37,857 nt of DNA, from NCBI GenBank assembly GCA_964477205.1, contig CAYZDE010000005.1:1-37857 (forward strand). The letters run 5' to 3'. This stretch comes from UBA93 sp964477205. GTDB lineage: Archaea > Micrarchaeota > Micrarchaeia > Norongarragalinales > Norongarragalinaceae. The first letter of the stretch is position 1. Each line of letters opens with the position of its first letter. The notes beneath the pieces are model-generated. The model saw nothing but the letters and a program-made list of their open reading frames with translations, had not been told where the DNA came from and ran no database searches. A program made the translations under genes and the position numbers. Positions 24,865-32,137 of the stretch are shown here, piece by piece.

Positions 24865-26117
24865 AATTCATCAAACCCGCAGTAAGGCCGGAGTGCTTTC
24901 GGCACCTTTACTTGCGTGCCCTCCTGATGGTTTTCAAGTATTGCCACTATTGCGCGGCTCGTAGCGACCATCGTGCTGTTCAGCGTGTGCACGAGCTCGG
25001 TCTTCTTTGTTTCCGGGTTGCGCCACCTTATCTTCAATCGGTTGGCTTGGTAGTCCGTGCAGTTGCTGCACGAGACGACTTCGCGGTAAGCTTGCTGCGC
25101 GGGCATCCACGCTTCCAAGTCGAACTTCCTCGCCGTGACCGTGCCGATGTCCCCGGTGCAAACGCTAACAATGCGGTAAGGCACTTCGATGGCTTGGAAG
25201 AATTCTTCGGCATTAGCGAGTAATTCTTCCTGCAGCTTCCACGAGTCCTCGGGCTTGGCGAAAACTACTTGCTCGACTTTATTGAATTCGTGCACGCGAA
25301 AAATGCCTTTTTGGTCTTTTCCGTGCGCTCCGGCTTCCTTGCGGTAGCAACGGCTCAACCCTGCGTACTTCAGCGGGAGCTTTTCCAGAATCTCGTTGGC
25401 GTGCATTGCCACGAGCGGGTGCTCGGAAGTGGCAATCAAGTAAGCGTCCTCTCCCTCGATTTTGTACATGACTTCTTCGAAGTCGGAGAGGTCCGTGACG
25501 CCTTCGTAAGGAGCTCTCTGCATTATGGTGGGTGGTGCGAACAACTCGAAGCCCTTTTTCTTGAGCATGTCCAAGGCGAGTTTTTGCAGGGCTAGGTCGA
25601 GTTCCAATAAGCGCCCTTTTAAGAAGTAATGCCGTGCCCCGGCGATGTTCGCTGCGCGCGGCAAGTCCGCGAGGCCTTTCTCTTCCATTAAGTCCACGTG
25701 GCTCTTGGCTTTTGTTTTCGAGGGCTCGCCCCACTCCTTGAGGACGACATTGTCTTCCTCGCTCGCGCCGACGGGCACGCTCTCGTGGAGGACATTAGGC
25801 AAGCGCATTAAGAGCGAACGCAGTTTTTCGTTCGCCTTCGCTTGCTCTTCCTCGTTCGCTTTAATCTTAGCCGGTAGTGCTTTAGCTTCCTCGAGTAATG
25901 TTGAAGCGTCCTTGTTGGTTTTCTTCGCTTCGTTGACTTTCCTTGAAATTTCATTGCGGCGCTTGCGTAACTCGTCGCCTTCCAAGCCCAAGGCGCGCAC
26001 TCGCTCGTCCAGTGAAATTACTTCATCCACTTCGCCTAGGCGGCCTTCCTTGCCGCGCTTGCGTAAGTCCGCGCGCACGGCTTCGGCATCCTCCCGGAAT
26101 AATTTGATGTTGAGCAA
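24861..26117 (-). CDS. serS: Seryl-tRNA synthetase, type 1
   Basis: Charges tRNA-Ser with serine; homodimeric class II synthetase in the cytosol. At 418 aa it is of normal length. Residues 30-105 form the long antiparallel coiled-coil arm that binds the tRNA variable arm. The T-S-E-H-P serine/ATP loop is at 230-234, motif 2 lies at about 252-283 (LSRCYRKEAGAHGKDQKG, FRVHEF), and motif 3 at 378-397 (TLNSTMVATSRAIVAILEN). It is the common type-1 enzyme and not the rare type found in some methanogens. The start is TTG, with GGTGA about 10 nt upstream, partly inside the end of the preceding gene. It sits between an unknown protein and a GT4 gene in an operon headed by translin. Confidence 0.96.
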   Translation of the reverse strand: MLNIKLFREDAEAVRADLRKRGKEGRLGEVDEVISLDERVRALGLEGDELRKRRNEISRKVNEAKKTNKDASTLLEEAKALPAKIKANEEEQAKANEKLRSLLMRLPNVLHESVPVGASEEDNVVLKEWGEPSKTKAKSHVDLMEEKGLADLPRAANIAGARHYFLKGRLLELDLALQKLALDMLKKKGFELFAPPTIMQRAPYEGVTDLSDFEEVMYKIEGEDAYLIATSEHPLVAMHANEILEKLPLKYAGLSRCYRKEAGAHGKDQKGIFRVHEFNKVEQVVFAKPEDSWKLQEELLANAEEFFQAIEVPYRIVSVCTGDIGTVTARKFDLEAWMPAQQAYREVVSCSNCTDYQANRLKIRWRNPETKKTELVHTLNSTMVATSRAIVAILENHQEGTQVKVPKALRPYCGFDEL

Positions 26118-26120
26118 AAC

Positions 26121-26942
26121 TTAATTCACCGTTCGGGCTTCCACTTCGCCCCGTAAATGTTCTATTGCCTTGCCCAATATCTGCGTTAAGTGCTGCACGT
26201 TATGCACTTCCTCTACCGAAGTGCCTTTTCCCCGCGCGTTTTCGTCTATTGTTTTAGAGAATTCGCTGATTGAACCCTTAACCTTTTTTAGTGCTTCGGC
26301 GGCCTTTTCCTTTCCACCCATGGCTGCGGTAAGGGCTTCGACTTCCTTTTTTGGAAACGGTTCCCGCTTTTCCGCGAAGCCGCGCCAGTGAGTCACCTTG
26401 AACGGGGCGTCACGCCTTGACGCGAATTCCGAGAGTAACCCTGCCAAGGGCTCCGCTTGCCCGCCTTTAACCTTCGCCGCTTCGCATAACATCTTGATTA
26501 CCGGCCCGGCGAGCTCGCTCCTTTGCTTCAAGTGGTTCAACACGCTCGGCTTGCCTTCGCTGACTTGCTTCAAGTATTTACCGTAATCGTGTGCAAGGTT
26601 GCCCTTTCCCTCCGGGTATTTCGACTTCAATGCGAGTTCCAAGTCGCGCACTCGCCCTAATTCCGCGGCCATCGAGCCGGTTAACCTGCCCTTCAATTTC
26701 GCGTGGTTAGGCGGCTCAAACGAGCTCAATGAGTCGTACTGAGGCAATCCGAATTCTCCGTAGCCGTCGGCTTCCCCCCACAAGGCGCGGTCCAAGTCGC
26801 GGCGGAATTCTTCAGCGTTCCCCTTGTACTTTTCGTCCAAGTGGCGTTCGAGCCAGTCACGCTGCGTCAAGCCGCTCTTCTCGGCGGCCTCGCGAATGTT
26901 CGGGTGGCCTTCGAATTCCTTCAACGCTTCCTCCCGGTTCAT
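26121..26942 (-). CDS. Unknown 273-aa helical protein between translin and serS
   Basis: I do not recognise a family. The protein is soluble, charged and mainly helical. The first 50 residues (ALKEFEGHPNIREAAEKSG, then LTQRDWLERHLD) read like a helix-turn-helix or a short helical bundle. The middle holds a Gly/Pro-rich turn region and F-K-V-T-H-W-R-G-F, and the last third is a long amphipathic helix pair. There is no signal peptide, membrane segment, Cys cluster or nucleotide-binding loop. It starts at an ATG overlapping the translin stop (ATGA) and ends 3 nt before the TTG of serS, so it is tightly embedded in this operon. A role in RNA or tRNA handling is suggested only by these neighbours. 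Confidence 0.82.
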   Translation of the reverse strand: MNREEALKEFEGHPNIREAAEKSGLTQRDWLERHLDEKYKGNAEEFRRDLDRALWGEADGYGEFGLPQYDSLSSFEPPNHAKLKGRLTGSMAAELGRVRDLELALKSKYPEGKGNLAHDYGKYLKQVSEGKPSVLNHLKQRSELAGPVIKMLCEAAKVKGGQAEPLAGLLSEFASRRDAPFKVTHWRGFAEKREPFPKKEVEALTAAMGGKEKAAEALKKVKGSISEFSKTIDENARGKGTSVEEVHNVQHLTQILGKAIEHLRGEVEARTVN

Positions 26943-27481
26943 TTCAGTAATTCGCTCCGCGCTTGCTCTACTTGCTTGCGCGCCACGTCCTGCTTTACTT
27001 TCAATCCGTGGGCGATTGAACCCGAGTACTTCAAGGTCATTACATTATCGTAAATCCACTCCATCTTTTCGAAGTAGTACTCCGCGGCTTCGCGGTCGCC
27101 CTTGATGAGTGCGATTTGCATTGCGCGCCTTAACTCGCCGACGCAGTCGCATAACCCGGTGAGCCACGCCATTTCCGGCACTTGCAGTTCCTCGTAGTCC
27201 GGCATTTCCTGCTTTTTGGATAATGCTAGAAAGCATTTGATTTCAACGAACTCCTGGTAAACATTAAAGCAAATGTTTTCGAACCCGTTGCCAATCGAGC
27301 GAATTTCCTTGATTTTCCCTTCTAGCTCGGTTAAGTTTGGCTCTTCACCCAAGTGAATGCTCTTGATTGCCTTGGCGCAGTCGCGCACGGCATCCCTTGT
27401 CTTGGCGAGTAACGCGGCTTGGCGTGTTTCGCGTTCCGCTAGCTCGCCGTCTATTTTTTGCACTGCTTGTTCTAGTTTCAA
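26939..27481 (-). CDS. Translin-family RNA-binding protein / predicted ribonuclease
   Basis: A 180-aa all-helical protein of the translin/TRAX family. The C-terminal half carries the family signature: GLCDCVGELRRAMQIAL (109-125), then AEYYFEKMEWIYDNVM and a final helix with VARKQVEQARSEL. Acidic residues match the positions that form the active site of TRAX in the C3PO complex: Glu77 and Glu80 in QEFVE and Asp112 and Glu116 in DCVGE (alignment by eye, from memory). It may therefore be a catalytic ssRNA endonuclease and not only a binding protein. Family members form ring-shaped octamers. The start is TTG, with GGTGG about 11 nt upstream and a TATA-like box at 27521-27531. It heads the operon with the 273-aa unknown, serS and a GT4. 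Confidence 0.87.
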   Translation of the reverse strand: MKLEQAVQKIDGELAERETRQAALLAKTRDAVRDCAKAIKSIHLGEEPNLTELEGKIKEIRSIGNGFENICFNVYQEFVEIKCFLALSKKQEMPDYEELQVPEMAWLTGLCDCVGELRRAMQIALIKGDREAAEYYFEKMEWIYDNVMTLKYSGSIAHGLKVKQDVARKQVEQARSELLK

Positions 27482-27492
27482 AACGGGTTATC

Positions 27493-27579
27493 CACCTACC
27501 CAAGGATTAGGCCGGCTTCGGTTAAAAACCTTTAATTGGAATAAATAAAAGCGAGTTAATTGACTATTATTAGCGGTGG
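27493..27579. promoter_or_regulatory. Divergent promoters between translin and the HIT gene
   Basis: Minus strand: GGTTTTTAACC (27531-27521) lies about 45 nt before the TTG of translin, with GGTGG at 27497-27493. Plus strand: ATAAATAAAA (27541-27550) lies about 40 nt before the ATG at 27585, with GGTGG at 27575-27579. Confidence 0.5.
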
Positions 27580-27584
27580 TTTTA

Positions 27585-28049
27585 ATGGCCGGCGAATGCA
27601 TTTTCTGTAAGATTGTCAAGGGTGAAATTCCGAGTGCCAAGGTGTGGGAGGACGATAAGTTCCTGGCAATACTCGACGCTTTCCCAAACACCAAGGGCAT
27701 GGTGCTCGTAATGCCGAAAGAGCACTGTGACTCTTATGCATTCGACATGCCCGAGGATGAGTTCATCGAGTTCACGAAGGCCGCGCGCGAGGTAGCCAAG
27801 CTCTTAGAGAAGGCGTTGGGCGTGAAGCGCGTTGCCATGGTAATGGAAGGGATGGGCGTGAATCACGCTCATTACAAGCTTTACCCGCTGCACGGCTTGA
27901 CCGACAAGAACGCGATAGTCGTAGCGGAAGGGACGGCTTACTATGAGAAGTATCCCGGATACGTTTGCACGCGATTGGGTGAGAAAGCGGACTTCGGTGA
28001 TTTGCTGGAACTCGCGGATAGCATTCGAAATTCCGCTGGGAAGGTTTAA
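27585..28049 (+). CDS. HIT-family nucleotide hydrolase/transferase
   Basis: A 154-aa histidine-triad protein; family members hydrolyse nucleoside phosphoramidates or dinucleoside polyphosphates. The N-terminus MAGECIFCKIVKGEIPS with a C-x-x-C pair, the FPNTKGMVLVMPKEH segment and GVNHAHYKLYP are diagnostic. The triad is unusual: where most members read H-x-H-x-H, this has H-A-H-Y-K, so the middle His (the usual nucleophile) is kept but the third is Lys. A similar Lys occurs in some bacterial HIT subfamilies as far as I recall. I use the ATG at 27585, since GGTGG is 5 nt upstream; an in-frame GTG at 27576 lies inside that site. It is followed by orc1, whose promoter overlaps its stop. Confidence 0.9.
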   Translation: MAGECIFCKIVKGEIPSAKVWEDDKFLAILDAFPNTKGMVLVMPKEHCDSYAFDMPEDEFIEFTKAAREVAKLLEKALGVKRVAMVMEGMGVNHAHYKLYPLHGLTDKNAIVVAEGTAYYEKYPGYVCTRLGEKADFGDLLELADSIRNSAGKV

Positions 28050-28078
28050 AACTCTCGGCGCGCTCTTTAATCCGGTGG
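28044..28078 (+). promoter_or_regulatory. orc1/cdc6 promoter overlapping the HIT stop, and ribosome site
   Basis: GTTTAAAACT (28044-28053) includes the TAA stop of the HIT gene and lies about 38 nt before the TTG at 28086. GGTGG at 28074-28078 is 7 nt before that TTG. The nearby ATG at 28081 is in another frame. Confidence 0.5.
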
Positions 28079-28085
28079 GAATGAA

Positions 28086-29294
28086 TTGCCTAGTTTCGAC
28101 GAGTTCGTGAAGGAGAAAACACTCTTCAAGAATAAGGATGTGCTGTCGCCCCACTTCGTTCCTGAGTTGCTTTTGCACCGCGATGTGGAAGTGCGAACGG
28201 TCATGCGTTGCGTGGCGCCCGTGCTCCGCGACCAGAAAGCATCCAACTTGTTAATTTACGGCCGAACCGGCACAGGGAAGACCGCGAGCGTGAAGAACGT
28301 CTTGCACCAGTTGAGCGAGCGCGGCAGCCAGAAAGTGCGCAGCGTTTACATGAATTGCCGCGTGTACGATTCGCGCTACAAAGTGCTGCAAAAGTGCATT
28401 AGTGACTTCAAGCCCGGCTTCGCGCGCACGGGCTACTCCTTCGCCGTATTGTACGAAGAGTTCCTAGATTGGATAGAGAGTGAGAACTTGAACGAGCCGC
28501 ACAAGCACGTAATCATCGCGCTCGATGAAATAGACATGGTTAAGGATTTGGATTCACTCGTGTACGCGCTTACCCGCGCTAACGACGACTTGAAGAAAGG
28601 CAGCGTGTCGATGATAGGCGTGTCCAACCGGGTGAACTTCAAGAACCGGCTCGACGCGCGCTCGCGTTCCTCACTCTGTGAAGAGGAGTTGGTATTTTCT
28701 TCTTACAAGGCGGACCAGCTCCGCGACATACTCGAAGACCGCGTGAACGACGGCTTCCGCGACGGCGTAGTAAAAGAAGGCGCGGTGAACCTCGCAGCTG
28801 CCATTGCGGCGAGCGAGAACGGCGACGCTCGTTACGCCTTGTCGTTACTGCTTCGGGCCGGCGAGTTGGCACAAAAGCGCGGCAAGGCCAAGATAGTGGA
28901 CGCGCTGGTTGAAGAGGCGCGCAAGCTCGCGGACGAGGACACTGCTTTCAGCGTCATCGGCGCGCTCCCGCAACACCAACAATTATTATTATACGCGATA
29001 GCCGGACTCGCTGACGACGGGCATTACAAGCGTCTGTTTACGGATGACGACGGCGAGCGATTATACTTTAGCGGCGAAGTGTACGAGCGGTACGTGCGCA
29101 TAGCCAAGAAGACGGGTAAGCAGCCGCGCACTGCCCGGTGGTACCGGGAATATTTGAGCGACTTGGAGACTGCCGGCTTGGTTACGACCACCCGTAGCGG
29201 CAAGGGCATTCGAGGGCACACTACCTTGATTAGGTTGGCTTACGACGCGGATAAAGTCAAGCGCGTTATAGAAAAGACGCTCTTATCCGACTAG
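28086..29294 (+). CDS. cdc6: Orc1/Cdc6 replication initiator
   Basis: AAA+ ATPase that binds origins and recruits the MCM helicase in archaea. At 402 aa it has the standard length. Walker A GRTGTGKT is at residues 59-66, Walker B ALDEID at 145-150, sensor 1 is in VSMIGVSNRVNF, and the sensor 2 region is NGDARYALSLLLRAG. The last 110 residues form the winged-helix DNA-binding domain, with LPQHQQLLLYAIAGL and a C-terminal TTRSGKGIRGHTTLIRL wing. The TTG start is supported by GGTGG 7 nt upstream. Archaeal origins often lie beside this gene. The short flanks here show no obvious set of origin-recognition boxes, so I do not call an origin. Its stop overlaps the helicase stop by 4 nt (CTAG). Confidence 0.96.
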   Translation: MPSFDEFVKEKTLFKNKDVLSPHFVPELLLHRDVEVRTVMRCVAPVLRDQKASNLLIYGRTGTGKTASVKNVLHQLSERGSQKVRSVYMNCRVYDSRYKVLQKCISDFKPGFARTGYSFAVLYEEFLDWIESENLNEPHKHVIIALDEIDMVKDLDSLVYALTRANDDLKKGSVSMIGVSNRVNFKNRLDARSRSSLCEEELVFSSYKADQLRDILEDRVNDGFRDGVVKEGAVNLAAAIAASENGDARYALSLLLRAGELAQKRGKAKIVDALVEEARKLADEDTAFSVIGALPQHQQLLLYAIAGLADDGHYKRLFTDDDGERLYFSGEVYERYVRIAKKTGKQPRTARWYREYLSDLETAGLVTTTRSGKGIRGHTTLIRLAYDADKVKRVIEKTLLSD

Positions 29295-30541
29295 CGGCGG
29301 CCCTGCCTAGGGGCGTGCCTCGAACGCGGGTTGCCTTGCCTTCGAGACGACGGCCGGTTTCTTCCATAGCCGTCGCGCCTTTGCGTAGGCCTTCGCGATG
29401 GCGCGTTCTTGAGTTTGTATTCCTTTAACTCGCGTTCTGGCAACGGGTATTCTTCTGCTTCATAGCCCGTACGGTTGGACATCTTAATCAAGCTGCGTTT
29501 CTCGTACACGCTAGTCACTAGTGTTATGGCCTTGCCTTTGCGTTCGGCCCGCCCGGTGCGCCCGATGCGGTGGGTGTAAGTCTTGTAATCCTCCGGCAGG
29601 TCGTAATTGAAAATGTGTGTTACTTCCGGAATGTCCAAGCCGCGCGCGGCAACGTTCGTCGCCACGAGAATGTGCAGCTTGCCCGCCTTGAAATTCTGCA
29701 TTATTTCAGTGCGCTGCGCTTGAGTTAAGTTGCCGTGCGTTCCGCGCACGTTAATGCCTTCTCCTTGCAGTAATTGGCTTAGCTTCTCGGCCCAAGAGCG
29801 CGTTCTAGAGAACACTATGGCCAGGCCAGGCTTCTCTTTTTCGAGCAGCATGCACATGGCTTTCAGCTTGTCGCGCGGGTGCACGCTCAAATAATACTGT
29901 TTAATGTTACTGATTGAATCAACGTCCGAGGACAAGCGCACTACTTTCACGTCCTGCATGTCCCGCTTCATCATGCGCTCTACTTCCACGCTGATTGTCG
30001 CAGAGAATAACGCGACTTGCTTATTCTTTGGGACAAAGCTCATGATGTCGTCCAAGTCTTCGACGAATCCCATTTCGAACATCTTGTCCGCCTCGTCGAG
30101 CGCAACGAAGTGCACGCGCGACAAGTCCAGCAGCCTTCGGCGCAGCAAGTCGAGTGTGCGACCAGGCGTGCCTACCACGATGTTCGCTTTCCTGACCTCA
30201 CGCGCTTGATTCTCGATGCTGGCGCCGCCGTATACTACCGCGACTTCGGCCTCGCGGCCGGGCATTATCTTCCTTAACTCGTCCGCTACTTGCATCGCCA
30301 GTTCGCGCACCGGGGCGAGTACGAGCGCTTGCGCGCCGTCTTCGTTTCCTTTCAGCGATTCCACAATGGGGATACCGAAGGCAAGGGTTTTCCCGCTCCC
30401 GGTCTTGCTTTGGGCTACTACGTCGAGCCCTTTTAACAGCAAGGGAATGGTTTCCCCCTGCACCGGCGTGACCTCGTCGAAGCCTTGCTTGTCGATTGAG
30501 CGCAATACATCTTTACTAATGTCTAATTCCTCGAATAACAC
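29291..30541 (-). CDS. DEAD-box ATP-dependent RNA helicase
   Basis: A 416-aa RNA helicase that unwinds or remodels RNA, in the cytosol. All family motifs are visible: Q motif TPVQGETIP (Gln28), motif I AQSKTGSGKT (43-52), Ia APVREL, GG YGGAS, Ib TPGR, motif II DEAD (149-152), motif III SAT (180-182), IV VFSRTRSWAEKL, V ATNVAARGLDIP, and VI HRIGRTGR (324-331). A basic Arg/Gln/Gly-rich tail (last 40 residues, with RRPTQRRDGYGR) probably adds non-specific RNA binding, as in cold-shock type helicases. It starts at a GTG with GGAG about 10 nt upstream. A TATA-like CGTTAAAAAG (30600-30591) separates it from the HEPN-like gene, so it may have its own promoter. Confidence 0.96.
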   Translation of the reverse strand: MLFEELDISKDVLRSIDKQGFDEVTPVQGETIPLLLKGLDVVAQSKTGSGKTLAFGIPIVESLKGNEDGAQALVLAPVRELAMQVADELRKIMPGREAEVAVVYGGASIENQAREVRKANIVVGTPGRTLDLLRRRLLDLSRVHFVALDEADKMFEMGFVEDLDDIMSFVPKNKQVALFSATISVEVERMMKRDMQDVKVVRLSSDVDSISNIKQYYLSVHPRDKLKAMCMLLEKEKPGLAIVFSRTRSWAEKLSQLLQGEGINVRGTHGNLTQAQRTEIMQNFKAGKLHILVATNVAARGLDIPEVTHIFNYDLPEDYKTYTHRIGRTGRAERKGKAITLVTSVYEKRSLIKMSNRTGYEAEEYPLPERELKEYKLKNAPSRRPTQRRDGYGRNRPSSRRQGNPRSRHAPRQGRR

Positions 30542-30609
30542 TTTGAAACAACTCCGTTATAGAATTCGATGGTATTATCTGGTAAAACCGCTTTTTAACG
30601 CCTTTCCTT

Positions 30610-31089
30610 TTACGATTCCTTTGCTAACACTAGCACGGTTTGAATTGCGCGAACCCGAAAATCGTCTTCCACTGCGCTCCCGACTTTGAATGCCGAGAAG
30701 AATTCCTTCGGCTGCTTGTCAAACTCCGGCAACTCCTTCAATTCGAGTATTCGGTGCTCGACTTCCTTTGGAACTCCCTCGTCCGAGAGGTTATGCGCGT
30801 AATAATTGCGAATGCGCGTTAGCAATGCAATGTTTTTCTCCAACGCCTGCTTTTCATCGAAAAACCCGCGTGCCTTGAGCAGAGAGACCTTGTTGTTGAA
30901 CTCGCCGAGCACCTTCCCGTCGATTATTTCTTCCGGGTGGGCGAACTCCCTGCAAACGAGCTCGTTCACGAAGTAGTCCAAGTACAAGTGCGTGATTATC
31001 GACAGGAACCGCACGCCACGCACGGCTTGAAACTCTTTCACGAGCTGCTCGAAGAGCTTAGCTTCCGACTTCTTCTCGTGCTTTCTCAT
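30610..31089 (-). CDS. HEPN-like protein with R-x4-H motif (candidate RNase)
   Basis: A 159-aa all-helical protein. Residues 10-105 look like a HEPN-type four-helix bundle: a long first helix, LDYFVNELV, then NNKVSLLKARGFFDE and LLTRIRNYYAHNLSD. The last contains Arg94-x4-His99, the R-x(4-6)-H motif that forms the active site of HEPN ribonucleases; it may be closest to MtlR/DUF4145-type members. HEPN proteins often act as toxins or RNA-processing enzymes. No nucleotidyltransferase (MNT) partner is adjacent. Its ATG overlaps the stop of the OB/HD gene (ATGA), so the two are made together, suggesting a shared role in RNA turnover. The domain call is by eye. Confidence 0.72.
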   Translation of the reverse strand: MRKHEKKSEAKLFEQLVKEFQAVRGVRFLSIITHLYLDYFVNELVCREFAHPEEIIDGKVLGEFNNKVSLLKARGFFDEKQALEKNIALLTRIRNYYAHNLSDEGVPKEVEHRILELKELPEFDKQPKEFFSAFKVGSAVEDDFRVRAIQTVLVLAKES

Positions 31090-32033
31090 TTCAAGTACAC
31101 CTGTCCCCAGTGCCTGTCGTACACGCGGAAGTCCTCGGTGTTGGTTTCGGATTTAATTCGCGCGAATTGCGCTGCCTTCGAATCCAATTCGTCCGCGTAG
31201 TACACGAGCACGGCTTCCACGAACATGGGAGGCTTCGGCGAGCCGAATTCCTGCTTGCCGTGGTGCGACAGTAAAACGTGTGACAACTTCAACAAGTCAC
31301 GCCCCTCGAGCCCCATGGAACGCGCTTTTTCGCGAACCATTTCCTCGCCCATCACCAAGTGCCCGCGAAGCATTCCCTCTTCGCCTACCTTAATGCTCGT
31401 CGACACCTCGAACTCCTTCATTTTGCCTATGTCATGCAATAATGCGCCGGTAATCAGTAAGTCACGGTTTACCTCGTAGCCCTTTGAAGCTTCAACGGCA
31501 ATGCGAGCAACGGCGAGCGAGTGCTCAAGCAAGCCGCCCAGCCAAGCGTGATGGTAGAACATTGCGCCGGGAGCGCGCTTGAATGCTTTCGCGAAATCTT
31601 CGTCGCGGAAGAAAGCGTCCAATAGCTTATGGTAGTTCTCGTGTTCCACAGAGTCCGCGAGTTCTAGCAACTCCGTGTACATCTCTTCAACATCCTTTTT
31701 GGTTTCCGGCAGGAAGTCGGTTAAGTCGAAATCGTCCGTCGGGTTAATCGAGCCCTTTCCCTCGTTAACGTCTATTTTCTTTCGGTCCTTCCAAGAGCCG
31801 ACGGCGCCCTTCACGTGCACCACGCTGCCTTCCTTGAACGAGTCGTGCACCGCGCGCACCGCGTCCGCATCGTCGCCTCCCCAGTAACTCACTTCCACTT
31901 CGCCGGTCTTGTCCGCTGCACCGAAGGCGAACCTCCATCCGTTCGCGTACTTCACTACCGCCCGCTTGTACTTCACGCTGAACGCCGAGTCGACTTGGTC
32001 GCCCGGCTTTAATTCCTCGACGAATACCTTCAC
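31086..32033 (-). CDS. OB-fold/HD-domain protein, YhaM-like 3'-5' exoribonuclease
   Basis: From the preferred start, residues 1-100 form an OB fold (VEELKPGDQV...GAADKTGEVEVSYW...GSVVHVKG) and residues 155-300 an HD phosphohydrolase domain. The metal ligands are His171 (LLEHSLAVA), His200-Asp201 (ALLHDIGKM), His225 and the YYADELD Asp. The HHAWLGGLLEHSL and LSHHG blocks are typical of the YhaM/CBF1 family, which degrades RNA and ssDNA from the 3' end. An upstream ATG at 32102 is in frame, but it lies inside a TATA-like box (GTTTTTTAAA). The GTG at 32033 has GGTGG 5 nt upstream and begins directly with the OB fold, so I prefer it. First gene of a pair with the HEPN-like protein. Confidence 0.87.
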   Translation of the reverse strand: MKVFVEELKPGDQVDSAFSVKYKRAVVKYANGWRFAFGAADKTGEVEVSYWGGDDADAVRAVHDSFKEGSVVHVKGAVGSWKDRKKIDVNEGKGSINPTDDFDLTDFLPETKKDVEEMYTELLELADSVEHENYHKLLDAFFRDEDFAKAFKRAPGAMFYHHAWLGGLLEHSLAVARIAVEASKGYEVNRDLLITGALLHDIGKMKEFEVSTSIKVGEEGMLRGHLVMGEEMVREKARSMGLEGRDLLKLSHVLLSHHGKQEFGSPKPPMFVEAVLVYYADELDSKAAQFARIKSETNTEDFRVYDRHWGQVYLK

Positions 32034-32097
32034 TATTCCCACCACTAGAAGCACGCCGTAGCCGCTATTAACGCTTACGGGGGGCCTTGCTTCCAAA

Positions 32098-32131
32098 GCC
32101 ATTTAAAAAACGCTTTCCCTCCTCTTAAGGT
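32098..32131. promoter_or_regulatory. Shared AT box between the OB/HD gene and glmS
   Basis: TTTAAAAAACG at 32102-32112 is about 30 nt before the glmS ATG (32138); AAGGT at 32127-32131 is a weak ribosome site. The same box read on the other strand (TTTTTTAAA) would serve the OB/HD gene and overlaps its upstream ATG. Confidence 0.45.
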
Positions 32132-32137
32132 ATCAAA

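Noticed and set aside
28044..28086. Replication origin upstream of cdc6
   Set aside because: The intergenic stretch is only 36 nt and shows no repeated origin-recognition boxes or AT-rich unwinding region.
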